This document shows positions 1 to 12,900 of a stretch of DNA of 64,000 nt, one piece after another. How positions within the stretch are numbered: position 1 is the first letter of the stretch; the number at the start of each line of letters is the position of its first letter. Source of the DNA: Chrysaora quinquecirrha (Eukaryota; Cnidaria; Scyphozoa; Semaeostomeae; Pelagiidae). A model generated the notes under the pieces. That model had not been told where the DNA came from. It was given only the letters and a program-made list of their open reading frames with translations, and did no database searches. The DNA lies in assembly GCA_014526335.1 (NCBI GenBank), contig JACTAT010000014.1, positions 7,670,659 to 7,734,658 on the forward strand, read 5' to 3'. The position numbers and the translations under genes were made by a program.

Positions 1-697
1 CAAGTATTTGTTCCCAGGGAGAAATGATATGGTTTAATTTTTCAATTAAATAGCTCATTTAGAAATAAGAAGTCTTAAAGGACAGCTTGCAAACACCAGT
101 CAAGCAATCATTTAACTCAGAAACAAAAGCAAGTTCTTGATAAACATAATAAAGGGAAAGTCAAATGGAAGCTTCGCGTTTGGGCTGTGTTTTAGACTCG
201 CTGGGTCGCCTATGATGGAAAAACTTATTAGAGTCCAACTTCTTGAAGTTAATTCATTCTTTGAAATCCCTTTTGAGTTTTATGACCCATATAAGAAGCC
301 AGCTAGCAGAAAGAGTCGAACAAGGCCTCGTTTTCAAAGGAATAAGCCTACGCCTATTCCTTTGATTTTCTACTTTCATTACTGCAATTTTTCCACCTTA
401 ACCCCCAAAACAATGCTGGTAGTAGAGCAAGACAACTTCTGTTCAAAACGACATTGCAGGGGGAAGAAGGGGGAATGCATAGATAATAGCAGGATTATTA
501 ACGCTGTTCCAATATATGTTATCCAAGATTGTAGGACTACTTAGTTCAAAGCAACATTGTAACAGGGAGATGGAGAAGTTCATATATAGTGGCAGAAATA
601 TTTAGGCCGTTCAAGCTCTAGTTTCTCAAGTTTTCCAGTGTCACACAATCATATTTTATAGAAGCACTGGTCAAGAAGCACAAAGCTGCATCTTGTA
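1..697. other. 3' flank of trio, no gene seen
   Basis: AT-rich sequence beyond the likely transcript end. The open frame at 137-544 on the plus strand shows no recognisable protein and no coding character, and I do not call it. Confidence 0.5.
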
Positions 698-1104
698 TAC
701 ACGCTTTTTTTTTTATAAGGAACCACTTTATAAGGAACCTACATGTAGAAGGCCCGAAAATTTAAAGAACTTATACAACTAAAGAGAAAATCATTAAGGA
801 ACTTTTGAATGTGGAATACTTTTGTCACTGCAAATAATCAAGAATTAGAAAGCCGGTTCCATTCATTTGTAGTCGAAAATCACATAAATTGTACGTTAAG
901 CATGTATCCAATGTTTCTTTGAGTAGTCTCGAGCTTTGCTCACATGCAAATGTCTCTCTTTTATTGTTAAGACCGCTGTATGTGCAGTTAAAATTAAGGA
1001 ACTATTAAGGAACTTTTGAACTACAATTGCCTCAAAAGAGGCCCAAAAATAAGGAACTTTAAGAACTAGGCCTTGAGTAGGTTCCTTATAAAAAAAAGCG
1101 TGTA
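698..1104. mobile_element. TA-flanked foldback MITE (family FB1)
   Basis: 407 bp with terminal inverted repeats: the left end TACACGCTTTTTTTTTTATA and the right end TATAAAAAAAAGCGTGTA are complementary, and ATAAGGAACC/GGTTCCTTAT lie just inside. TA at each end fits a Tc1/mariner-type target duplication. It has no coding capacity and lies in the trio 3' UTR region. Confidence 0.85.
960..965 (-). promoter_or_regulatory. trio: Candidate poly(A) signal AATAAA inside a 3' UTR MITE
   Basis: The minus strand reads CAATAAAAG here, about 200 nt after the stop codon. The only thing between stop and signal is the right half of the foldback element at 698-1104, so the transposon may supply the polyadenylation signal. 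Motif only. Confidence 0.3.
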
Positions 1105-1160
1105 GCTTAGAGAAAATGAAGATGCTGTGAACCGTACCTTTTAATTTTATGATTTATGCG

Positions 1161-1253
1161 CTAAGACGTCAATTTTCTGGTTCGCTGTGAAGAGGTACTA
1201 CTTGAAGACGATACTGATCCCTCAGTCGATATTGAATTGGTTACCATTTCATT
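1161..1253 (-). CDS. trio: trio terminal exon with stop codon
   Basis: 30 codons plus TAG. It begins [14 protein letters not shown], continues with a serine run and ends RTRKLTS. Acceptor TTTGTTTGTAG. Vertebrate proteins have NDVRPI...F at this place, so the tail is diverged. This exon is supported mainly by its acceptor, the open frame and position. Confidence 0.8.
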   Translation of the reverse strand, partial: NEMVTNSISTEGSVSSSSSTSSQRTRKLTS

Positions 1254-4200
1254 CTACAAACAAATATACATACAAAAGATTAATTCATTAGTTGGGTATT
1301 CAAAATGCGTATAGACAGGTCGAATAGAACATCACAACAGACACCTAAGAATCCAGGAGCAATATTCGTCGTACAGGCGATAAGTTTCCTCAGATTCCTT
1401 ACAAGGCAGTATCCGATGGCGAATATGTACGAGGTTTTGAATTGTCCTTGCTACCGACGTCTCTAGATCATATTTTGATTTCTGATTAGTACGTTGCACG
1501 CGTTTTATAAGGAACCTTTGTTTTGAGTTGAGGCTGGAGATCCTTTATTTTTCAACAAAAGGAGGCTGAAAGTTCCTTATAACATTCTTTATCGCGATAT
1601 GTTTTGCATAGTAAAATTCGCTTAAACTTGATTCGTTTTCTACCTTTCAATAGAAAAGGAGTCTTTTGGGGAAGTACGACGGGAAATATGCTGTTATACG
1701 GTTGATTAGTTGCAAAAACCGTGTTGTTCTTGCAAAAAGCGATTCTTAGTTTTTCGTCCGAGCCTCGACAGTTCCTTAAAGTTCTTTAATTTTTTCGGGA
1801 ATTTTTGGCCTCAAAGTCCTCATCTAGATCTTCCTTATTTCGACATGTATTAACAAGAATCGCTAGGCCCGTTGCCAAATGAACACATACAAGCATAAGG
1901 CAAAATACAAAAAGTAAGAAAAACGAGAATTTAACAATCAACGAAGTGTGGAAACCTTACCTGATACCTCCGCCTTGCATTAAATGCTGCCAGTCTCGAT
2001 AAACTAATTCGTTTATTTGAAGCTTGTGGTTTAAAACCAGGCTCAATCATCTACAGAATAAAAGATATTGATTTTTTGAAAATGAATATTCTATTGGTGG
2101 GTGTATACCAATGTTATGCTATATCGAAATAAAAAATCTTTTAACCATGTTACTTACCCTAATCCAGGGAAACCGTAGACATTCTTTTGCGTCAGGGCGA
2201 TGACTAGAACGAAAAATACAGTTTATTAAAATAGTTTATTTGGTTTGGTTTGGTTATAGTTTTGTTCAACGACTACAATTTCGACCGATTATGGTCATCT
2301 TCAAAGTGGCCACTGGAAGAAGTGTTACCGAATTGTGATTCACGCTAGCGAATCTATAATCACTACTGTGGTGGATAATCACTACTGTGGTGGTACTATT
2401 TGCGTACTGTGGTGGTAGTTTCTGCGTACTGTGGTGGATAATCACTACTTGTGGTGGTTTACTATGCTTGCGATGGTGGCAGTTTTGGCTTACTGTGGTG
2501 GATAATCACTACTTGTGGTGGTTTACTATGCTTGCGGTGGTGGCAGTTTTGGCTTACTGTGGTGGATAATCACTACTTGTGGTGGTTTACTATGCTTGCG
2601 GTGGTGGCAGTTTTGGCGTACTATGGTGGATTTTGTGGTTTTTTCTTGCTTGATCTATAGAGTTTTGCTATGATTTCGTATTCACCACATAAAGCATTAT
2701 AACCCACCACAAGTAGTGATTATCCACCACAGTACGCAAAAACTACCACCACAGTACGCAAATAATACCACCACAGTAGTGATTATCCACCACAGTACTC
2801 CAAAACTGCCACCACCGCAAGCATAGTAAACCACCACAAGTAGTGATTATCCACCACAGTAAGCCAAAACTGCCACCACCGCAAGCATAGTAAACCACCA
2901 CAAGTAGTGATTATCCACCACAGTAGTGATTATAGATTCGCTAGCGGGTGATTAGTATTTGCCAAATTAATGTTATTTACTTACTATTTACACTACTAAC
3001 CAACAAAGATGGCACTAAAAGATTGAATCCACAAATGATTTACCTCTGGTCGTGAATAAGAAGCTCCTCGATTAAATCTTTTGCTTCTGATGTGATCTCC
3101 GAGAAGAACTCAGATGGAAATCGATATCGTATTTCTGTAATATTCTGACATGCTCGTTCATGACTATCAGAGTAAAATGGCGAAACTCCACTCAGTAGAA
3201 CGTATATTATTACACCAACACTCCATAAATCTGTCGACAGGCTTACTGCATCACCATTGATTATTTCAGGAGCTATAAGAAAAAACAGTGTTATTGATAA
3301 GAGGAATTTAGTGAGAAATGAAAATCCCCCCCACCCAAAGTCATATCCTTGCTAAACCTAAGACCCGTACCATGCAAGAAATGGATATGCTTCCTGAAAA
3401 ACCTGACTGCAGCGATGCATATACCCAATAAAATCTTCTATTACTGCACATTTCCGATAATTTTTAGATTGCTTTGGATTAAAGGGGGCTGCATTCCAAG
3501 ATTAGTTGCAGTCCAAGATTATAGTTTGCTTTTGGGAAATTTTTATATTAAGCTTCTTAAATCTGATCAATTTTGGTTTGCTTAAGAATTATCTCGTGTT
3601 GCTTCATTCAACAAGCTTCAAGCCACTTAATATAAAACTTCTACCAGATACATTTCTCCCACCTCCCTACTACCGTAGAGAACAGCAGCTTCCAAGCTGC
3701 TAAAACACAGGAATCCTGGGTCATTGCAAGGGATGTGAATCTATTCAGAGAGCTGTAGGATTTTCTTGATCACACTCACCACAAAACTCTGAGCTGCCAT
3801 TCAGATCATGGTAATACGGCGTCTTTGTAATCTGTACTGCATCGCCAAAATCAATGAGTTTTAATCGTGGCGAAGTACCAGAGCTTAGCATAAGATTCTC
3901 GGGCTTTATATCCAGATGCACTATGCTGCATTCATGTAAGTATTGGAGTGCTTGGATGATTTGCTTTACAAAGCCAATTGCAATACGTTCAGTTAGATTA
4001 TCCATGATGACAATATGATCGAATAATCTACCACCAGATAACCTATAAAGAAAGCAAATTTAATATCAAGGATATCAGCATTATACAGTACAATATGTAT
4101 AATAGTGACATTCAAGGCAATTAAGAAGCTCTCAAGAATACTGAAGAGAAAAAGCTGTTCAGTTTCCAATAAAAGGCTGTTTTAGAAACAGGACGCCATT

Positions 4201-7200
4201 AATGAAGAGGACGTCGCAAGCAGATAAAGAACCTGGGCACTAGCTATTTTCCCGCGTCTTGATATTCCGCGTTCTGTTGCCAACATCATCATGGCTGTTT
4301 TCACGTTCTCTTGAGAAGGTCAAAATTTTGCTTTGTTCTGGAACTTCAGAAATCAACCCAGTTATTTATTGCAATAATTTGCATTTGTAATGAAGACCTA
4401 TGGTTAAAACTGCGAAGGAAAACCAATTCAGAATCAAGTGGTTGGCTAAGGGACTTTTTCTTTTGCTAGATAGCCTTACACTTAGGCCCCAGTATGCCGT
4501 TATGTAGGCGTCGCCACCGTTCAATGCTAAATGTAAAATTTTAATCACAACACTACAGAACCTTTTGACAGCGTTCTTATTGGCGGTCGCGTCCTGTTGC
4601 TAAAACCGTCTAAAAACAGATCAGTGACATCGCAGACACGCTGAAATGCCATGGCCAATTCAACATTGATTGTAAAACATTTGAGTTTCGCTACATCATG
4701 AAACATTGCTCATCAAGTAGTTTTGAATTTTGTTTGATCCAAACAGAAAAGTTTCGTTTAAGTTTTCAAAAACATTGCTGGGCGAATTCTCCTCGTCAAG
4801 CAATGTTTTGTGACGTGGCCAATCGGTCAAACATTCGAATGCTTAACGAACAACATTTGATCGCTTGGCCAGGGCCTAAGTCACTCAGTATTAGGCTATG
4901 ATCCTGTGTTGCTACGTTCAGGTACTCGGAACAATTTATTTCATCAGGAACTTTCACTTTGTCTTCAAGTATCTATCTATATGCATTGCAACTATTTGCT
5001 TATAGTCTACCCAAGATTCTAGTTATCAAACCAGTATTGAACACAATTAGACTGATTACCTGAGTCGTAGTTTCGTTATTGAATTGAATTTATGGACACT
5101 CAAACTTTTGAGCGATCTCCTTTTAGTGCTAGCCTCGGTCTCATCAGCGATAACTGGGACCCAGGTAATCAGTCTAGAATACAATATCTGAGGAAAATCG
5201 AGACTCGCTACACAGTCTTTGTTATGCTCCTTAAATTGATAGACTTGCTCTCATGCGCTGCCCTGAACAACAACAACGACAATTACATGGAGGGGGAGAG
5301 ACTGGTGTAGCTAGTCTGAGGAAAATCCACATACATACTCTCACGTTCCCTATCGTTTTATTATCATTCACAAAGGAGCCATCGAGCATACCAGCATTAT
5401 AAAATGATAAAATTTCAGTAAATTACGGGAAAATTATTGATAAATGTACTTACAGCTCTAAGACGAGTACCAAGTTCTTTGGAGTATCAAATGTATCATG
5501 AATTTTACACAGTGAAGGATGATTTAAAACTCGTAAGATTGCAATTTCATTTTCGACCATTTCTTTGTCCAGAATTCGCTTCTTCACTAATTTCGCTGCA
5601 TACTCTTTTCCAGTTGATTTCTCAATGCATTTCTTGACAAAAGAGAATCGTCCCCTGCAAAAGTATTAACACAAACTAATGAAAACAACAAACAGATTAG
5701 AAAAACAAGTTACAATCGAAGTAACAACAGAAAGTTGGTATCCAATAGAAAAGTACCTAAGGAATTTCAGAGGAGGTAGGATTTTTTTAAGACTGGTACT
5801 ACGATAACTGGTTTCCAATACAATAAGGGGGGTTAATATACCTGTAAAATCGAAAAAAGTTTTCACCTCTCATTTCAATTTTTGTTTACTTCAAAGTAAG
5901 AAACGCTCAAATAATAAATGGGTGGTATGACAAGAAATACAGAGGGGCATTTCACTCGTGGAGGAGGCGTACTTGATTCCAGTTGAAACAAAAGGATTTT
6001 CAAGAGATCTCTACGAAAAGAATAGAAACCACACGTACTCCCTCTGGGGTTTTTCATCTCAGTTATGAAAGTTAGAGCAAAGAATATACTAAGTAATAAA
6101 AAAGGCCTCTCACCTTCCTAGTTCTGATGATATTCCATATTCTGTTTGCATGTTGTCTTTCCACACGATTGGCTGCAGCAAATTGTCATTTTCTAAGGCA
6201 AAAGTTAAGAATAATTAGCCTTATGCATACTGTTATTATGGAAAAGTTATGGGCTTCTATGATTTATCACAGACAAGAAACGTTTGCCGAATTATTATTT
6301 AGCTATTTGTTTGGCATTTTTATCAAATCATTTACTTGCAAGATATCTAATAAGGCAACCGTAGTGAAAAATAATTGTTTGGGACAAAAAATTAGTGTGA
6401 TCATGGAAAAAGGTTATGGCAAAGTTAGAATATTAACGAAAAATAATGAAATTATATATTTTTGAAAGCTGGATTTATCTTACGATGAAGTTTAATTGTT
6501 TAAATAGGACAATATCAAAAGCCTTATGGTCTTTCATGTTACTTGGGTTTTTTGGGCTCCCTTTGAGACTATCTGGAGCCCATTTGGCAAGCAGAGAGGT
6601 ATCGCCCCACTTTTTTCGGATATTGTGGCCCTTCATACCTAAAATAATGGTAATTTCGGGGTTAAACCAATAAAAGAGCTGACTTTACAATACATTGGTA
6701 TTCTTCAAGTCATTACACCCCTCGGAGGGCAAGTACGATTCTCCACACGTGAAGATAGGTTATTCCCCCTGCTTACTCTTTCCCCTTCCTTACTCTAACT
6801 TTTTTGCCATACAAAGTCTTCCCAAGGTTAAAAAATGCCCTAAAAGTTTGCAAGGTCGTCATGTTCAGGAAAATAACGTAATTGAAAAAATTGTACATGA
6901 AATCTTAAATACTGAACTTCTAATTATTTATTATCTTGAGAAATTGGGTTGTTACAAATTAACCACAAACTTAAGCTCAGTTGGCCCAATAAGTGGACTT
7001 TAATGGTGAAAAAAGAATCATTAATGTTATTTATAAGTGATTAGTATTAAATAAATTGTCTCAAATAAATATTAACTATTTTTAGTAGCTATTTACGAAG
7101 TCAATCAATGGATAATTAGGAAGTTAAAAAATTTAGTCTGTTATAATGTTAAAGTGATAATTAGGCCTATAGGTACAGTAGTAGTTTTAAGTTTGAGTTT

Positions 7201-9897
7201 AATGTTATGATTTTACCTTCAATTGATTTTTTCAACTTTATTTTCTCACGTACAGTTGAGAGGGTTGATTTGACACCTGACACAAAACCAACACGATTAA
7301 TTTTTACAGGACAGCAACACAGAAAGACGAAATTTATGTAATGCGTACGCAGGTCTAATTCGAGTGGTATTTCGCTCTTTAAATAGACGTGCGAGATTCC
7401 CGTTGTAATAAATGGATTTACAAGGGATTTCCCAACCTCGTCCCCCGGCCCAAAATCTAATCTTTCCAAGAATCTCAACCGTCAAAAATCGATTTGGACC
7501 CTGGTACCGGCCACAGAAATCTGCCAAAATACTGGTAATTTTGGCCTAGGCATCAAAACAAGATGTAGATTCCAAAAGCAGATGCTCTGAGAAAGGAAAT
7601 GCAAAGAATTTCTTTGATAACTGTAAGGCAAGATACAATATCTTATGTAGCATCATTTTTGGTTTTTGGTCACTTAAAAGATCTATTGTTTGAACAGCCA
7701 ATCAAATTGCGAATAGGCAAGGCGGATGCCTGGGTCTAATATGGAAAGAAGAGTTTCACGTAGAGGCCTATTCACCCTGGGGACGAGCTTGGGGATTTCC
7801 ATGAAATCAGTAGCATTTACAAGGGTGTACGAAGTTCCTAAGGAGCGGATTGATTTCGCTTGCTTTCGTTAAGTTTTATTTCACTCGTTGTTCATGCAAC
7901 AACCACAACAACAACAACAACATTCTTTCCTTAGGTTTCAAATTCTTTATTTTGTTTACGAACATAAATGTTTGGGATCCAGTGAGACCACCCAAAATAA
8001 TGAGAGTATTATCTGGATTTAAACAAATTACCCAAGACAACATGTTCATTTATCCCTCTATTCAAAGTTAATAAACAGATTAGAGGAGGACAAGTAATGA
8101 TACGATCTCTGACAAAAATGTTTAATTGTATACTGAACGAGTAAGCGATTCCCATGCAATGGCAAAAGATGAAGATTAAATCAATTTATAAAAATAAAGG
8201 TTCAAAGTTGGAAATGAAAAATCAGAAGAGGAATATTCTTGACAAATGTCATAAGTAAGCTGTTTGAAAAAGTTCTTGCAGAAAAAGAACAGAGCTCAAT
8301 CAAAACTAGCAAGTATCAGAATGGAGGGAAAAAGGGGAGATCGGTAAAAGACAACTGGATTACCTTGCTGTCCATGATAAGCTTAAATAAAAGATTGAAT
8401 AGAAAAACTTATGTATTATTTGCGGATGCAGAAAAATGTTTTGATAAATTGTGGTTAGAAGATTGTTTGGTTGATATGAAGAAAGCAGGACTAAGGGAAA
8501 GAGAAGTAGAAATGATTTTAAGATGAATCAAATAGCGAATATTAAAGTAGAAACACCAAATGGGGTAACAAACGAGTTTGAAGTAAAGAACATCGTAAAG
8601 CAAGGAACAGTATTTGGACCGAAATTATGTTGCTGCAGCACAGAGAAAGTCAACGAAATGAAGAAGTTTCCGGCATCAGTAATATCACCTGAATTGTATA
8701 TAGGAGCCCTAGCGTATGTAGATGACATTATGGCGGTTGGAAATAAAAGAACGGTAGAAATTGCTGGTGAAAACTTAAAAGAAATGGAAGAAGATAAAAG
8801 TTCACATTCAATTTAGACAAGAGTAAATATATGGTAATAAACACAGGAAAAGGGACAAAGGAAGAGCTAAGTATCGAACTAACAAAGGAAAAGTTAAAGA
8901 AGCAAGTGAATATAATTATTTGGGAAACTGGATAACAGCAAACGGAAATTTAGATCGACAGCTGAAAGAGATAGAAGGGAAAATGACAGGAATAGTAAAA
9001 GAAATAAAGAGAATAGGAAATGAAGATAAATTAGGTAAATATAGCACAGAAGCCCAACTGTTAATGTATGAAAAGACAGCGATTCCATCAATGATATATA
9101 ATCTAGAATGTTGGCCAAATATGAGAGAAAAGGACTGGGAAAAGCTGGAAAAGATACAAGCGACATCTTTGAAAGCCATATTGAGAATGCCCAAAACAAC
9201 TCCGTACTGGGGTATATTAAAAGAAACTGGTATATGGACCATAAAGAAAAAATTTTATATGCTAAATTGATGTTGTATCAAAATATTATACATTCAGATG
9301 AAAATAGGTTAGCTAAGCAAATAATAAAGGAACAGGAAAGACAAGACTATAAAGGAAGTTGGATGTACGAGTTAAAGGAAATGGCGAGAGAAAATGGAAT
9401 AGAGCTTGAAAAAGCTAATAAAATAAAAAATCTGAGTGGAAAAAGATGATAAAAGAAAAATTATTGAAAAAAATAAGTGAAGCGTCTAATAGAAAAGTGA
9501 ATGAGCAAAAGAAACTAAGGCATCAAAGAGGTGATAAATTTGAAAGAAAGAAATATGTATCGGAAAGAGGAATTAAGGAAGTAGCCGATATGATGAGAAC
9601 AAGGTTAGAAATGTGGGACATTGGGAATAACTTAGGAAAAAACAGACAGTGCATATATTGTAAATGTGAAAAGGAAACAGTAGAACACATTACTGTTTGT
9701 AAAGAAATCAAGAAAAAAATGAAGAGAGAAGCGAGCTGCGGTTGGGTTAAGAATGGAAATATCAATGATTTGAAAGACATAACGACATTCATAAAAGAGT
9801 ACATCCAAAAGAGAGAAGACGATGTTGAAAAAGGACGAAAGAGTATATGAAAAAATAAAGAAAAAGAAAAAAGAACAAAAAAGTAGACTAAGAATCA

Positions 9898-9929
<32 letters not shown>

Positions 9930-12900
9930 CAATAGCCTCGCATTCTCCGGTTTGGAGATAGTGCTTACTGGGAACAGTAAAGCGGGCGATAAAAGATTCA
10001 AAGATTCAAAGATTCAAACAGAACAAATATCAAGGTTTAATCCCCATAGGGACCCATAACTCGCGGGACGCGAACGCGATTCCTTGCACTTGCAGAGCAT
10101 CTTGGCGAAACTGCGCGAGGGTTCGCTGCCGCATTTGCGGTGTAAGGGGTGCACAGACTGCAATCTTTTCCAAGCTTGTTTAAACAAGAAAGCTGGTTAG
10201 TCAGCAGCGAAATAACAGGTAGCTCGCTCGCCATCGCCACACACAGCCACACCGCCAATGCGCAGCACGGCGCTGCAAATCTGGACAATTCGCTGTTTCT
10301 TGGGCGAGCTGACAAGAAAACTCTTTCTGGAGGATCAAAATTTATAGAAATTATTCTATGATGTAAAGTCTCGTAAGCCTTTTCTAAGAGTGAATTCCGC
10401 TCGCAAACTGACTTTGAAATTAGATTTATCAACAAACACTCCAACACATACCTGTCTGCAAATCCATCGTAATAGAATCAGACGGTTCGCTTGCCTCGCT
10501 GATCCCAATCTCATTATTAGCGCTGACTCGAAACTGATACGTTTTTCCAGGAACAAGATCATCGATAACAGTAGTCGTGTTCATAACTACACCAGCAGCT
10601 ATATGCCATGAAGACACACAGGTTTCCTTATATTCGATCGTATACGCTGTGATTGGAATTCTATCGAGCGTTTCAGGTGGATCCCATGCGAGTACAACCG
10701 AAGTCGAAGTCATCGCAGTTATGCAGGGCTTTGAAGGCGAGCCAGGCTTGTCGAGGCCTAGAGTAATAATAGAAAGTTGATGAGACTTCTTCGACTTTGA
10801 ACCAGGAGAACATGCTGTCAAATGAACTGTATATTTCTTTAAACGTCTTAGCAAACTCATCTTCAACTCGAGCAGACGAAAACTGAAGGGCTTTACTATT
10901 GACTATTGAGATATTCTAATTACTACACAATTAGCCTTCAGGTCATTTAGAAATGCAGCTTTGTCCGTTTAAAAGAATGTACAAAGCTTCAATGAAGCAT
11001 ACAAAGAATTGAATATGAAAACTAGCTGCGACAATCATGCTAAAAACCCAAGAGAGCCATTCATATTTCACACCTTTTCAAGTTTAAAAGAGTGAACTTC
11101 AGCACTGTTTTATCAGTGATCTTTACACGGGACCTCGAATTTTCATACCCATTTTGGCAGAGTTGAGAACAACGTTTTGTTATGATAAACATTTCCTTTA
11201 CGTAAATAAGATATTGGGGTCCAATTGCCGTTCTGATAAGAACAACAAAGTTTGTCAATAACAAGTCAAAAAGTGATTTATGGTAGAGCGACAGTGCTTC
11301 TTGCAAAGAAAATTCGGAAAGTCCTTTGAAAAAAAATCCTTTCAGTATGTGCTTCTCTACTTCCTTCTCAAAAAGCAAGTTTATTTGCTATATTGGCGCG
11401 TGTGATTCCAGGAAGGATGGAAATAGAAGCTCAGTATCATAGCGATTACCCACCCCAGTATCCCATTGGATAACCCAACCATAAAATCTAAAAAATTCAA
11501 TACGCTTTCCAACTCAGAGTTTTCGGATTGTTTTGAAGGCCTGACATTGGCGGTAAGATTGGTGGGACCCAAAAAATGTATGAAGCCAATGCCAAATTCT
11601 GTGGCACTATCTAGAGAGCGCAAAGGTGGGAGGATTAGATCAACCAATCAAATCTAGATAGATTTGGTCTGATATGGATGTCTCTACTCCGTGATATGCC
11701 TCTTAGGCTCTTTTGAATCTGAATGCCCGAAAGAGCAAATGTTTCAATTACAAGCCGCTTACCTTTGACCGTTACTTTGACGCAACATGACGCCGAGCCG
11801 AGTGAATTGGTAGCTGAAACCGTGTATGTTCCACTATCGCTAGGATGTGACCCCAATATTTCCAACATGCATAAATGTCCTTTATTCACTATCGTGTATT
11901 TATCGCCGGAATATAATTCCACAGTATCATTTTTAGTCCATATTATTTCTGGTTCGGGATTCGCTATCAGAGTACATGTAATTTTTACGCTATTTGGTGC
12001 GTCTACCGTCACATCTCTCGGTAAAATTTTAAACTCGGGTGCGACTTCAAAAGTCGTTTTCGTTTCTCGGTTGAATATTTTCGCTAGGCTATCCGACGGT
12101 GAGTCGGAATAACCAGTTTCTTCATCAGATGATTCGACATTCGCTGTCCATTGCGCTTGTATACGATCTATGGCTTCGCCAGTTTGATTCTCGGTACTCG
12201 TTCCTTTGTCCTTTTTACGAGCGATTGCGATTTCTCTTTTTCGCTTGGTAGTCGAAGTGCTACGAAAAGAAGGAAAGGATATGTCTTTGGCTATGACAGT
12301 TGTGATAGAAAAATGATTTACCGATATTTAAAACTTTGGTTTTTGAGGAGGTCTTATTAAAGAAGAGATAGCCTGCATAAAAAGACGAGAGGTTAAATTA
12401 AAATCATATTTTGTATTTTCCAGGCAAGAAAGGAGCCACGCTGACGTTTAAGCCTTGGTCAAACGCATCCTACAAGTCAGATTTCATCCGACATTTGCTT
12501 TGAAATTATTTTGTAGTTCGCTATGTTTTCGAGGGGGTGGTCTCACGGGCTAGGGGGGTATTCATCGAGATCTTTGTCAAAAAAGTATAGCACTTATTTA
12601 AACTCTGTCCTGGAAAGACGAGCTTTGGGCGTGTTCTTCTAAACCAATTCTTTTTCGATAGCCTTCTTTTTTCGGAATGATCGTTTTTCGAAGCCATTCT
12701 TCAAAACGGCAGGTTTTGAAGCTCTCCAAAATATTCTGTCATCAAAAGCAGAAGGTTTCCGAGACTTTCGAGAGATTTTAGGTTTGAAGTTCGAACGAGA
12801 CTAAAGGAAGGCTGCAATTTTACTAGTTGCCAGGAGACATCCAACGAATGGGTCTGGGGATGAGGCAAGGGAGACTTTTGGATTCTGTTTTGGAAGCTTT

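Noticed and set aside
137..544. 135-codon plus-strand open frame
   Set aside because: No recognisable domain and no coding or splice support; it lies in the trio 3' flank.
2387..2660. Trp/Gly-rich open frames of 60-69 codons
   Set aside because: They are translations of the GTGGTGG palindrome repeat, not genes.
10037..10447. 136-codon minus-strand open frame next to the FN3 exon
   Set aside because: It begins inside intron sequence right after the FN3 donor and shows no protein similarity. The FN3 exon continues in phase to 6192 without it.
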